From Nemania diffusa (Eukaryota > Ascomycota > Sordariomycetes > Xylariales > Xylariaceae): a stretch of 64,000 nucleotides of DNA. Made by a program: the position numbers and the translations under genes. This document shows, piece by piece, positions 46,645 through 57,852 of this stretch (the stretch's first letter is position 1; the number at the start of each line of letters is the position of its first letter). Location: assembly GCA_038501195.1 (NCBI GenBank), contig JBBPUQ010000006.1, positions 2,232,001-2,296,000 on the forward strand, in the 5' to 3' direction. Below the pieces are notes generated by a model. It was not told where the DNA came from and searched no databases. It saw only the letters and a list, made by a program, of their open reading frames with translations.

Positions 46645-47689
46645 GCTTGTTGAGACGTGGTTGGTTCTCTCCAATGGCCCTGGAAACTTTGAATGAAACT
46701 TAGGCGCAGTTATATTCTAGGTAGCTCCGGGCGCTTCTGCACAGTAATTGCCCTCAGACACAATTAAAATGCCAGCCAAGAAACTTGGGGATTTTTCTTC
46801 TTTCTTCAATCCTCTCTACTTTGCTTCATCCTGGAAGGGCTGGTGTAAAACAATCCGCGATGAATGGTTCGTGCTCATTATTGTTCTTTTTGAGGCCGCG
46901 AATCTGTAACAATAGTGTGTATGTTCTCCACTGCGTAATCGAGAGACGCGATTTAATTTAGTGCACGACACCTCCTGGTTGGCGAAAGAAAAGGCGGGTG
47001 GGCATGATTGAGGTGAACCAGCTTGAACATTCCTGAGAAAGGAGCTCTACTAGATAGGTAGTGTTGAAAGAGTTGTGGCTAGATACTAAGCTATAGGTGG
47101 CTGTGGGAAAAGCTTGTTAAGGTTAGGGAATGCACATTTGGCACAGTTAGTATCGCATAGTGCGTTTTAAATAATACACTGTATCATAGTCCTTTCGTGT
47201 TTAATTACCCGCAAGTACAGAATACAAACCATTGCAAAGATTCGGCCGCATATTTGTACCTGAGGTATGAATCAATAGCCCTCCTAGCCACATGGGCTTA
47301 CCTAGCCTAGCATTTGCTGGGAACATCACAAGCAAGACCTAGAATATTAACTTATTTATAAGAATCTATTAAGCGAGTTCCTTGGTAAGATAAACTACAT
47401 GGTAGGTAACTTGTAGGTAGGTATCATCTAAGCAAAGCGCAAACAAATATTTGCTATGAGTATTTGTACAAGTGCCTGCCGCACCAGCTAGCATCAAACA
47501 TTGATGCTTTATTTGGTATCTCAAACAACCCCCAAACGCCGAACTCATCGCATGGTCGTCAGTGCCGTTTGTCGCATAGACGGCCAATTTGCTGCTCCGC
47601 CTCCCCGGCGAACCAGTAACGTATACATCGTCAACTAACCGCCCATCGGTTATATACAAGTTCTCCTCTCGCGCCCCGTTTTGCCGCCT
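46645..47689. other. Spacer between SPP1 promoter and ferric reductase 3' end
   Basis: About 1 kb. It should contain the SPP1 promoter (just above 46644) and the 3' region of the reductase. No gene is supported. TAGGTAG motifs occur near 47055 and 47403. Confidence 0.55.
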
Positions 47690-50600
47690 TTAGAGCGCGT
47701 AGTTCTCCGTATGCAGGAAGATCTCCTCCAGCATCGGGTCGCCCCAGATCTCGGCCTGCAGCCGCGCCACGGTATTAGCAACGCCGACGCGCATGCCCGG
47801 TGGCCCGCAGACGAAGACGGCTGTTCTCCGGCCCAAGATGCCTCGTCCGTCGGGGCCTCCGGTCGTCCACTCGCGGAGCATGTAGCCCAAATCCGGCCGT
47901 CCGTATTCGACGCTCCATCCGCCGTCGATCTGGTGGGGCACTGGGAAGGCGAAGCGCATCAGGCTCTTCTGGAATTCTGTCGGCGTCGCGGGGAAGCCGA
48001 AGTCGAACCCAGACGGCGGACCGAAGGTAGACGTCGGCCGGGGCCCTGGCTGGCCTGGCAGGTTGGTCGTACGGAGATGCGCGAGCTCGGGTGGGTGCAC
48101 CACGGGCTGCGAGGTGGTACCTGCAGCATCTTCTGCACCAGGGGGTGGCGGGAAGTTTCGCGGGGAGGGAGGTCCATAATTGAAATGCGGCTGCAGTTCA
48201 GGTCGCGGTCTAAGTGGCGGGAAGTGGAATTCCCCTTTATTGTCTTCCGGGTAACCGTTCGCATTGAGACGCGGTGCGTCTCTCTCTACCTCTACATCCT
48301 CAACATCTCGACCTTCTAACCTGCGCAGAGATTCTTCCTGAGGCGACAAATCACCTTCGTGTGGCGGACGTTGGACCGGTACATAATTGGGCTGGAGATA
48401 TTTTTGCTGCGGGAGCGCTGTGAATCTATCCTCATCTTCGGCCCGTAGCTGCTGCTCGTATTCGGGGTTGCCCTGTGCTTCGTCTCGAATCATCTGCGAG
48501 TTGCGCTTTGAGGCGATATTAGCCACGAAACCATCCAGTCGATCGTGAAAGATGTTGCTGAGGGGACGCGGAGCACGTTGGTGTTGCGGCGGAACTCGTG
48601 ATTGTCGAACCGCTGCCGTGACGAAGAATTTACACGTTACACTCTCTGGAGGTGCCGAGTCACGACAAATCCGCAGTTCTTCGCGGAACCAGTCCATCGC
48701 CTCGAGTCGTTTCAGGGCCCACACTACCACCACCTTCTTCGTGATTGCTTTGCCGTCTCTCATGCGCTTGATCAAATTTAATAATTGGGACATCACCGCA
48801 GTGACACCGCTTCCGCCTGCAATTAAAATGCATGTGTCGAAAGCGGCAAGCTCTCGGCGCATACCGCCGTAAGGGCCGTCAAGATATGCCCGATATGTGT
48901 GGAAAGGGCCCTTCTCGATTGCCGTCTCCAGGACTCTCCGGGTAAAGCCGCCATACGGTTTGAAGACAACTGTGCAATCCCGATATTGCTCTCCATATTC
49001 TGAAGGGAAGTCTTCGCTGCACAAGGACGAGATGGTGAAAGGGTGGTTGTCTAGAAAAGAGATTCCAGGCATTCGAAGATAGACGAACTGTCCAGGTTTC
49101 CACTTCATCTGCGTTGGGATAGTGATCTTGATAGCATTTTCTGTCATTAGGGTGATGGCAGCTTCATCTCCCACGAGGAAAGCCGGACGCCATGGCTTGA
49201 TCCAATTTAGCTTAGACAGCCGATAAAGATAGCAGAGAACCCATATAGCAATAGTGGCAAACAGGTAGTCCCATGATGCCAAGTAGTTTTTCGTGTGCCA
49301 GAAGAGGAGTCCGACATACAAGATTCCGACAGGTACGTGTAGTAGAATAAAGGCTTCATATGCTACCCTGCGGATAAAGGGGAGTGAGGCAACGCAAAGC
49401 CACCCTAAGGGAACCAAGCACGCAATGCCTGTACCGTAGATGACACCGCTGCCCTGGGGGAAAAGCTTTCCAAAGATCTGTAAACCGTTGTCGTCCCATA
49501 CGGGCTGAACGAAGAACGGGATAGTGTGTATCAGCGAGAGAAAAAGGCATAGGTACCCCGCCCATCTATGAAGGACGTTAAGCCGTTCTGGGCCAATACC
49601 GGTGATAAGTGTGAGCAAGTTCGCTTTCATGCTCGTTGCAATAATCCACGGAGTCATAGCAATAGCGATCATGCCGGAGCGGATGGCGACTGGTGGTGAG
49701 CCATACTGAATGCTTTGCCAATAAAGTGGCTGTTGGAGAAAGACGAACAGCGCCGAGAAAGCGAGTGCGATAAATCCAAGGGCCAAAACGGCCAGCGACG
49801 AAAAGGTAAATCGGTGTTTGCGCCATACGATGTCGGGAATTGGCCGGTAGAAGACCCATCTAAACAGCGCCAAAGCGTCGAGCAGAGGCCCGACGGCGGA
49901 ATAGTCGGTTTTAGGCTTAAAATCTCTCTTCTCTCCAACCTCAGGAAAGAATTGCATGCCGGTCTGGCTCGGATCAAAGCTGTATAAGTCTTGGTAGTGC
50001 TGTTCCACCTCTTGCTTATAGATAGCTTGTCGTATCTTATCCTGCCACCAATGCCATATCCTTACAATGACCACGGAGCCCACAAGAGCTAGGCTGAGAT
50101 ATGTCCATGCTAGGCCATATTTCCCCGACTTGATCCATGGATCGACAGTATTCGCTTCGATCAAGCCGGGAGGGCTAGTTGGTGTAGTCGGTATAAGGAT
50201 ACGCTTCACAAGTCCTCCCATGGACTCAATAGCCCTCACCATAACAGGATGGGGCGCTGGCACCATGGCGAACAGAGCGAGTTCGGGCTTCCCTGACCCT
50301 AAACAGTAGAGATCAGTAGCATTAGTCACCTCTTGACTGTAAAACTCGAGGCCCAGTAATGAATTTGGCGTGGTGCGGTTTATAACCCCGACTTCACAGG
50401 GAAGTTCGACAGAGGCAGCTATATGGTGAATAGTATATGACAGAAGACTAAAACGAATGGGAGTCTGCCGATCGCTAGGTAGTTAAAGAATCCCGGCTCC
50501 GTCAAACCAGCACAGTGGGAAGCGCTTCCGGGAGACACCGACGGCCCTCTAGGATCATGACTTGAATAGTGATGAGTATGCGTAGAGGGGCGGTAAGAAA

Positions 50601-50720
50601 CGGTTGAAGGGGTGTTGGGGTAATGTCGGATGAATATACCTTAGGTAGGTAGCGGATGTGAATTATAGCTGCCGTCAACAGGGTGGAGAATTCGATATGC
50701 CCGTCAGGTACACCATGCAT
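47690..50720 (-). CDS. Ferric/metallo-reductase (FRE family, NADPH-dependent, haem and FAD)
   Basis: The main exon is certain down from at least the ATG at 50264-50266 to the stop at 47690. It encodes an N-terminal membrane helix (LAWTYLSLALVGSVVIV), a ferric-reductase domain with paired haem histidines (LHRWAGYLCLFLSLIHTIPF; ILLHVPVGILYVGLLFWH), an FAD site (NHPFTISS, near 49040), an NAD(P) site (AGGSGVTAVM, near 48810) and the C-terminal CGPPGM (near 47800). About 220 Pro/Arg/Glu-rich residues are inserted between the two NAD-binding parts (about 48600 to 47930). The frame is open further upstream to a TAA at 50483 and reads like protein (VELPCEVGVINRTTPN, EFYSQEVTNATDLYC) with N-glycosylation sites. 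A two-exon model, 50640-50720 plus 47690-50464 (intron 50465-50639), gives 951 aa, but exon 1 is a guess. It reduces Fe(III) or Cu(II) at a membrane, probably the plasma membrane. Confidence 0.9.
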
Positions 50721-53106
50721 GGAGCATCGTCACCTCGTCTAGCACGATCTGAATGGTGGATCAGGGATCAGATATAGGTTTTCTCGCACGATCACAAGTG
50801 CGCAATACTGGCCGTCGTCCAAACCCACGAGCTTTGTTCAATCAGAACAAAGCAATGCGAACAGGGACGCGCACTAGTTGAAGACGAGAGTGGCCCAGCG
50901 GTTGACCGCACTTTAATATTGGCTGGTGTCGATCAGTTTGCTCCCCGCAGACTGCATTGAATCCCATGCAGAATGTGAGTGGTACCTTGACGCTAGATTG
51001 AGTTAAGCAGCCAAGCACCCTTGGCGAGCCGTTATAACCAGGATCGCAAAGGCTGGGGAGACCGGGAGCATGGCAGGGGATGAGGTTCTACAAGTATGGT
51101 ATGTACGCAATGCACTATGCACTTGGATACATTATACATACAGAATACGGAGTGCTGTACGTATGCGTACACAATGTACACTTACACTAGCGACCGGATA
51201 TGCACCGTTCCCGCCAACGAGCAGCAGGTGACAGACTGATTCCTACTACACAGAGTACCTGTGAGGATACAGCTCACAAAATATATATGGGGAGCAAATA
51301 GTCGGGAGATATGGCCCAATCGGACCAGTTGTAGCCGAAGTCACAGAGTCAACTGTTATACAATAAGTATCATGCCTCCATGTAAGGTCCTATTACTTCA
51401 CCGCGGGCTTGATCCATCGACGGAGGTCCTGAGAAAATCTCATCAAGACGAAGACTGCGTGTATATAGCTCGGGGCCAACCCGGACATGTCACGATCGCA
51501 CGCGCCGGCGGTATACACTACTGCAAGTGAATGTTAGCTAGCTATAATTCAAATCATGGATATAGAGTATATAGGTTTATAACCCGGTAATAAATCACAC
51601 TACCGCTAAAGAGAACAATAGTATGTAAGCCATGCCTATCACCTACAGTACTAGGTATCACCAGCATAAGTATGTGTAGATAGTATAAAATCCGAGTAGC
51701 GGAAGGAGTCGAGCGTATTATAGGGCGCGTAATAGATAAATCTTATTTGCCAGAGCTCGTAGCTAAGTTCCCCACAACAAAGCCTGGTGCATCTTGTCTA
51801 GACAAATCAGAATGCGCAGATGGATCTTAAACCCTTGCGCTCTATTAAATCACTTGCCCAAAGGAGCAGAAGCTATCGGACGTTTCTCATTCGATAACAG
51901 GAACAGATTGCTTCCACTGTTACTGTGATGAATGTGATGAACCACCACATTGCGGATCCCTTACCTGGGTACATACTGTAGCATCTGCGCTACCTAGGTA
52001 TTCTGTACACCACATGTTAAGTACGCATATGTCTAGATACTCTGTACCTGTCTACGCACCTCATTTACCGAACTGCTGGGAGCACATTCTCGGTCTCCGT
52101 GTCGAACAATTGCTTTTAAAAGTCCTAAGCGAGTTCAACGCAAAGGGTCCATCTAACCAACCATAATCCTCTATGGCATCCTGTTTCTCGGTTGGCGGTA
52201 GTGTACATATTATGACATTCCTTTTCGGCACTTGCGGGTGGCGTTTGCCCAGGTCATCAGCTAAGGGGAGCTGATTAGCCTTGCTTCTCAAATAGGATCC
52301 GTAGGATACCTACTGTAGGTATTGTATCTCACCTTGTTATGACCTGCGTCTTCAGCAAGGGGTAAAGCATGGAATCAACAGTCATTGTGGATGTGACGAT
52401 CAATCCAATTCCTCCCTCAACAAGTCATATATACTATTTTAGATCGCCGTACACCGATTCACCTTGAAACATGCGCATAACTTCATGATAGGCACGTTAT
52501 GACGGCTATTAGCTATTGTGGCTTGATGACTGGTGTACGTACAGTTACTTTAACTTTATTCAACATCATCGTCTTCTTCTCAGTCAAACATGAAAAAGAG
52601 CCGTTGATAGTCTTCTCTTAGAGCTAAAAGGTAAACTGCAGTCGTTAAGGTGTGCTATATCAAGATATAGTACAGAGTACCCTAGTTCTAAAATCGATCT
52701 AGAGCTTTTTTCCTAATCGAGGAATTCGCCCCTAACAAGCAATTAGCTAGATAAACACTTATTACATTCAGGCTTTATTCATCGCTCGATTAAAAAACCA
52801 AGCACTGCAAAACTCTCAAACTAATTTGACCATATGTGGGGGTTTAGTAGGTACCTAACCAGTCAATTCGATGCAGTCAGTACTCTGTAGCAAGGCCTCA
52901 AAAAATGTAGCCCATGACCGCGCAGATAGCGCCAAGTCCGCCATTTAACCCCACCAAAGCACCTGTAGTGTAGCCCTGCGAGGCTGATGGGACCCACTGA
53001 AATTTCCAATGCTCCAGAACATAGAACATGTCAACACCACAACACCACGCATCGACTCAACACCTAACACCTCGTCGCATAGCCAATTCCCTCGCATACG
53101 CCTAAA
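50721..53106. other. Divergent spacer between the ferric reductase and RRP43
   Basis: About 2.4 kb without a supported gene. It has GTAC/TACGGAGT-type motifs at 51080-51200 and TACAGTA/TAGGTA-like motifs near 51640, 51970 and 52300. It should carry both promoters. Confidence 0.5.
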
Positions 53107-54165
53107 ATGGCGACTCACAACTCACTGGCGCTCCCAAGCGTCACATTCGCCAAGCTCTCCCCACACCCATACCTCCTCGCAAACCTCCAACCCGCCAACC
53201 CCAGCACGCCCTCCTCCCGCACAAACGGCCGCCAGCCAACCCAGGCCAGACCACCCGCCATAAACCACTCTTCTCTCTCCCACGCCCACGGAAGCGCCGT
53301 GGTACGCACAGGCGACACAACGGCGGTGTGCGGCGTGCGAGCCGAGACCCTCACAACATCGCAGATCCCAAACTACCGCTCCCCGCCGCTCCCCGGCGTC
53401 ACAGCAAGCACAGACGAGCTGCGCGACTACGACCTGCTGGTGCCGAACATCGAGCTCGCGACCGGGTGCGCGCCCGACTTCCTCCCCGGCGTGCCCCCCA
53501 CCACCCTCGCGCAGACGCTGAGCACGCGCATCTACTCCCTCCTGCACACCTCGCGCGTGCTCGACGTCGAGGACCTGCGCATATACCAGCACGACGACGG
53601 GGGCGACGATGACGACGATATGCAGGATGTGGAAGGGCGGCAGGGCGACGTGGACGTCCCGGCGCGCGAGGTCAAGGCCTACTGGGTGCTGTACATCGAC
53701 ATCCTCTTCATCTCGCTCGACGGCAACCCGTTCGACGCGGCGTGGGCCGCCGTGCTCGCCGCGCTGCGGGACACGCGGCTGCCCCGCGCACGTTGGGACG
53801 CGGACCGCGAGGCGGTGCTGTGCGCGCGCCGCGAAGCCGGCGGCGTGCCGCTGTCCCTGTCCGGGCTCCCCGTGGCCTGCACCGCGGCCGTGTTCACGGC
53901 GAAGGAGCGGCTGAAGCAGACGCAGGGCCGCCGGGCCGGGGGCGGCTCCGGGCCGTTCTGGATGCTCGTCGACCCGGACCGGTTCGAGGAGAGCCTGTGC
54001 GACGAGACGGTGACGGTCGTCGTCGATTGCTCTGGGGAGGGCGGCGGCGAGACCAAGATCTTGGGGCTCTCGAAGAGTGGTGGGACCGTCGTGGGGCCCG
54101 AGGTCATGAGGCGGTTTGTCGCGGTCGCGGAAGGTAGATGGCGGGAGTTCAGGGATGCTTTCTAA
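53107..54165 (+). CDS. rrp43: Exosome core subunit Rrp43 (RNase PH-like ring)
   Basis: Intron-free, 352 aa. Rrp43 is one of six RNase PH-fold proteins in the catalytically inactive ring of the eukaryotic RNA exosome, acting in rRNA, snoRNA and mRNA 3' processing and decay. Seen: an N-terminal SVTFAKLSPHPYLLANLQP, the RNase PH core (GSAVVRTGDTTAVCGVRAE; LVPNIELATGCAPDFLPG; LYIDILFISLDGNPFDAAW), and the C-terminal half (VTVVVDCSGEGG, ILGLSKSGG). A Gly/Asp-rich acidic insert (about residues 161-186, DDGGDDDDDMQD) sits just before KAYWVLYIDIL, where the family often has a loop. Third codon positions are strongly G/C. The gene is convergent with the lactone oxidase gene across a 2.1-kb spacer. Confidence 0.95.
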   Translation: MATHNSLALPSVTFAKLSPHPYLLANLQPANPSTPSSRTNGRQPTQARPPAINHSSLSHAHGSAVVRTGDTTAVCGVRAETLTTSQIPNYRSPPLPGVTASTDELRDYDLLVPNIELATGCAPDFLPGVPPTTLAQTLSTRIYSLLHTSRVLDVEDLRIYQHDDGGDDDDDMQDVEGRQGDVDVPAREVKAYWVLYIDILFISLDGNPFDAAWAAVLAALRDTRLPRARWDADREAVLCARREAGGVPLSLSGLPVACTAAVFTAKERLKQTQGRRAGGGSGPFWMLVDPDRFEESLCDETVTVVVDCSGEGGGETKILGLSKSGGTVVGPEVMRRFVAVAEGRWREFRDAF

Positions 54166-56274
54166 TGCGCGTGTAGATAGATGGGATGAGGAATGATGAT
54201 ACCCAATGCCACAATGCTACACATATCTTGTCCATCAACAGTACTGCATGCTTTATCGAAAATCGTACTATTCGCTCTATTATATTACAAGTCCCCATAT
54301 TAAAGGTAGTAGGCCACTGTAATCCGGTTCAAATCAGGCGGTTTAGCGTGTAAGCTGCTAATTGCCACGTTTGCGAGAGCAGAAGACATTGGGAATCCTG
54401 AGTTATGTTAGCGACTAGAACGGTGCTCAGCATCAAGATATAGTTCGCCTCTTCTTGTTGCACAAACTTCAACATAATATGAAAATTAACGACGTGATCC
54501 CTCTCTCATTAGGTGTAGTTGCAAGATTTAGCGAATTCGCAAGCTTAGATATTCACATAGTCATATACATCACATTAATCTAGCAGTTGAATAAGTCCCA
54601 TTTGTATATCTATGTATAGGAAATAGTAGTGATTATGCAGTGATCAGTTGAATATCTCCTTACATATTCCCTAATGCTACATTTCTTAGAAAATGAGACT
54701 ACAATGGTTGAGATTCCAAATTAACGCGAATCTGGTATAGAACAGATGCAGCAGTTTGTGAAGGGATGAAAGGTGCTAGACAGCCAACAGGGATACCTTG
54801 CCCAGGGGCAATATGAGACACCAAAGTTCCATGTAGGTACATCAGTTCTTAAGGCCGTGAAAGCTGTATCGAGTACTACAAGATAAAATTTTCAATCAAG
54901 AACTAGCATAGCTAAGTACCGAAGGACAAACTCCTTAAATTACTCTCTACAAACCATGGCAGTACTACCTAAGAGCACGAGAGATCGAGCATCGATTAAG
55001 AGGCAGAAGACTAATGGTATTATGTGCCAGGAAGCGATTACCAAGGGATGGACAATGGCTCCTTCTCAGCCATATCGACGCACCTGTAATGAAATATTTT
55101 GAATCCAGCGTTATAGCCAAGTAGCAGATCGCTCCAGAATCGTTTCGCTTATCAGGCCTAGGCATCGAAACTTTCTGCAAACTTAAGCTCTGTCACGGAA
55201 CAGAACTGCAACGCTAACCACGACATTACATACAGAAGTAGAACGTTATCAAGGTGGGAACCTTGACCGTTTGCGAGTCTTATATATGGGACCGTGACAG
55301 GCTCATCTTCTGTGGACGTGGTAATATCTTGAATGAGATTATATTAACAGGTTGCTGCAATCGTTGGGTTCTCCGTGGCAATGAGCTCCTGCAAATCTTA
55401 GAAGGCCAGAACCCGGGCCGCTTATATATACTTCTCATAAAATACACACAGATGGAGAATTGGCCGGGACTATATTGATAATTCCCATCGATGAACAGGC
55501 AAGCGAGTCTCTAAGGGATATATGTCTTCCCTTTGTTATCGCTGATTTCAAAGAGGGGCTATAATGAAGCTCAGGGCATTTCGTCAGGTTCTCGAAGACG
55601 CCGTCCCAAACCGAGCCAGAAGCACTGACGCAGTGGGATTGTCGGGTGGGCGAAGCAGCCAAACAGGCTGCTGCAATAGTCTTCATACACTCATTGCTAG
55701 TAATCTAGGTTAGAATTGAGTCAATAGATAGAACCATAGTAGTGGAGGGGGTGACAGATAATGCTGCGACGAATTTTAATTCCAAGATACGGATAAGGGA
55801 ATGGGCGTCTAGTGGCAATGTAGAATAAAGAGTGATGTAAATGAATCACCTATGTTAGGCCAGATTAAGATGTAGATGATTTAGGAAGATCCTTGGGTAG
55901 GTTCAGGTGTCCACGCTAAGGTGCTCGAGTGCGGACGTAGATCGCAAGAAGCCGGCGGTGTTAAAAAAACAGCTTAGGTACGTGCATCACCTGGGAGACA
56001 TCCCACTTCCTAAGGCGGCCTATACTTGTAATACTTTGATCTGCTTTTGCCCGGTATCACGTAGTATATGCGTGCCTGAGAGGTAGGGAGACAATTGACC
56101 CAATACTCATTTTACGGCCGTAAGTAGGCAGCTTGTATCATGAACAAAAAAGGATGCTTCAAAAAGAGTACCTAATGCAGTCCTTATATCAACCCGATTC
56201 TAAGTGGGGAGAGATATACGATATATATCGGAGATCCAGCTGACTCATTAAAGCCTATAATGAATGAATGAGTA
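54166..56274. other. Convergent spacer between RRP43 and the lactone oxidase
   Basis: About 2.1 kb. One minus-strand frame at 55435-55686 (83 codons, starting MKTIAAACLAASP, four Cys) is protein-like but has no clear signal peptide or domain and is not called. The rest is ordinary AT-rich spacer. Confidence 0.45.
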
Positions 56275-57852
56275 TTACCCTTCCTTTGACACATCGTTAC
56301 CTGTCGAAATAATGCCTCTGAAGTGTACTGTCGTGTTAGGCAGTTTCGCCGAGCCGGCGTCAATCTCTTCGTGAAAAAGTGTATTTCCGCTCCCTAGGAC
56401 GTTGCGACGGTGCCAAGGCCCAACGAAAATACCATCAGGGTCAGCCCTCTCCCGGACCTTCCGCCACTCCTGAATATCACTGCCGTATATTTTCTCAAGA
56501 TCTTCCCCTGTTGTCTGGAAATTCTTTGCCCAATGAGGACGACCACCCAGCTCTCTCATCAACCACTCAAACGCCTCATAATAACGCACATGGCAAGGAG
56601 GGTCGCGATAGTAAGGTCGGTAGAGGGTTGCATTGAGATATAAGGTCGGGCCATCTTCGAATGTTGGATCAAGATATGGCCGGCTGTTCGTTTTCGCAGA
56701 AGAGCTGTTGGAAACTCGGACTTCAATTGGGGCATGTACCCATATATCCTTAGCGGAGAAGGGGATATTGTGTGGCACGTAGTCTGGATCCGTGGGTGCC
56801 AATTGATTTAACCAACTACTAAGTCTTCGCAAAGCCTCGGGGCCTTTGTGTAGTGGGATTGCCCATTCGTTAACGTACTGGGAGTACAAGCAATTCATGA
56901 GCAATGCCTGGCGGCTTGGCTGAATCGCTTGGGTCTTTGAGCCATTAGAGAAGCCAAACTCCATGCCGAATACAAACCACTCGACCCAGGGGAGGATACG
57001 CGGAATATATTGTGCAACGTATAGCAGGTTATGGTAGACATAATATCCAAGCGCGCCGCCATAATAAGATCGTGGAGGATCCATACGTGGCTCGTCTGTC
57101 TTCTCTGCTGACCAAACTACAGCACGTCGTGTGTAGGGATACCACCAAACTCGGACAAATTCAGCCCGAGTCCAAAGGTCCTTGTCCCAAGATCCGAGCA
57201 TTTTGGAATCAGTATCAATGACTTGCTGCCATTTCAAAGTAAATTCAGGTACAGCTTGGAAGGTAACCTCAGTAATGATCCCCAATGCACCAAGAGATAA
57301 TACGGCAGCGCGGAAAAGCTCCGGGTCCTCGTCAGGGGAACAGAACCGTGTAATTCCATCAGCGGTGGTTATACGCAGGGATAAGATACTCTCGGACATA
57401 ATGCCATGGCGAAGAGTAGATCCATGAGTACCGGTAGATATAGCGCCAGCAATAGACTGCTGATTGATGCTACCCAGATTCGGCATAGCGAGCCCATGAC
57501 TCGCCAATTTATCGCAAAGCTGGTATAGGCGGATACCGGCTTGCATCACCACGATACCGGTGCTCTCATCTAGTGATATAATGCGGTTGTACTTATCGAG
57601 GTTCACAAGCCAAGAGGAGGTACAAGTCATGGAACTAGGAGAATGACCGCAGCCAGTGGTTGTGATGCGGCGGTGGCATCTATGCGCCAGCTTTACGATC
57701 TTCTCTATCTCTGGTAATGTCTCGGGCTGGAAATAAAGATCTGGCCGAGATATAAAAGTCTTGGCCCAGGTACTGTGGACATGGTGAAGCTTTGGGCTGA
57801 ACGGAATGCCATCATCGCACTTCGCTAGCTCAGAGGTGATAAGAGGATCCAT
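56275..57852 (-). CDS. alo1: D-arabinono-1,4-lactone oxidase
   Basis: Intron-free, 525 aa, a normal length for the family. It catalyses the last step of erythroascorbate synthesis in fungi, oxidising D-arabinono-1,4-lactone with O2 in the mitochondrial outer membrane. Features in order: the VAO-type FAD-binding domain (residues ~25-210) with TTTGCGHSPSSM, whose His70 is the expected covalent FAD site; AMPNLGSINQQSIAGAISTG and THG; LRITTADGI; and the C-terminal aldonolactone oxidase domain with the HWAK motif (His440, Lys443), a family signature. Two possible membrane-associated stretches (YYVYHNLLYVAQYIPRILPW) lie in the middle, as in yeast Alo1. The C-terminus is about 30 residues longer than the HWxK-to-end distance I would expect, which is unremarkable. 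It is divergent from REC8. Confidence 0.95.
   Translation of the reverse strand: MDPLITSELAKCDDGIPFSPKLHHVHSTWAKTFISRPDLYFQPETLPEIEKIVKLAHRCHRRITTTGCGHSPSSMTCTSSWLVNLDKYNRIISLDESTGIVVMQAGIRLYQLCDKLASHGLAMPNLGSINQQSIAGAISTGTHGSTLRHGIMSESILSLRITTADGITRFCSPDEDPELFRAAVLSLGALGIITEVTFQAVPEFTLKWQQVIDTDSKMLGSWDKDLWTRAEFVRVWWYPYTRRAVVWSAEKTDEPRMDPPRSYYGGALGYYVYHNLLYVAQYIPRILPWVEWFVFGMEFGFSNGSKTQAIQPSRQALLMNCLYSQYVNEWAIPLHKGPEALRRLSSWLNQLAPTDPDYVPHNIPFSAKDIWVHAPIEVRVSNSSSAKTNSRPYLDPTFEDGPTLYLNATLYRPYYRDPPCHVRYYEAFEWLMRELGGRPHWAKNFQTTGEDLEKIYGSDIQEWRKVRERADPDGIFVGPWHRRNVLGSGNTLFHEEIDAGSAKLPNTTVHFRGIISTGNDVSKEG

Noticed and set aside
54325..54360. GGTTCAAATC, resembling a tRNA T-arm
   Set aside because: No matching acceptor stem, D-arm or anticodon arm could be built around it.
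55435..55686. Possible small Cys-containing secreted protein on the minus strand
   Set aside because: The N-terminus MKTIAAACLAASP is followed by polar residues rather than a full signal-peptide core, and no partner exon was found.
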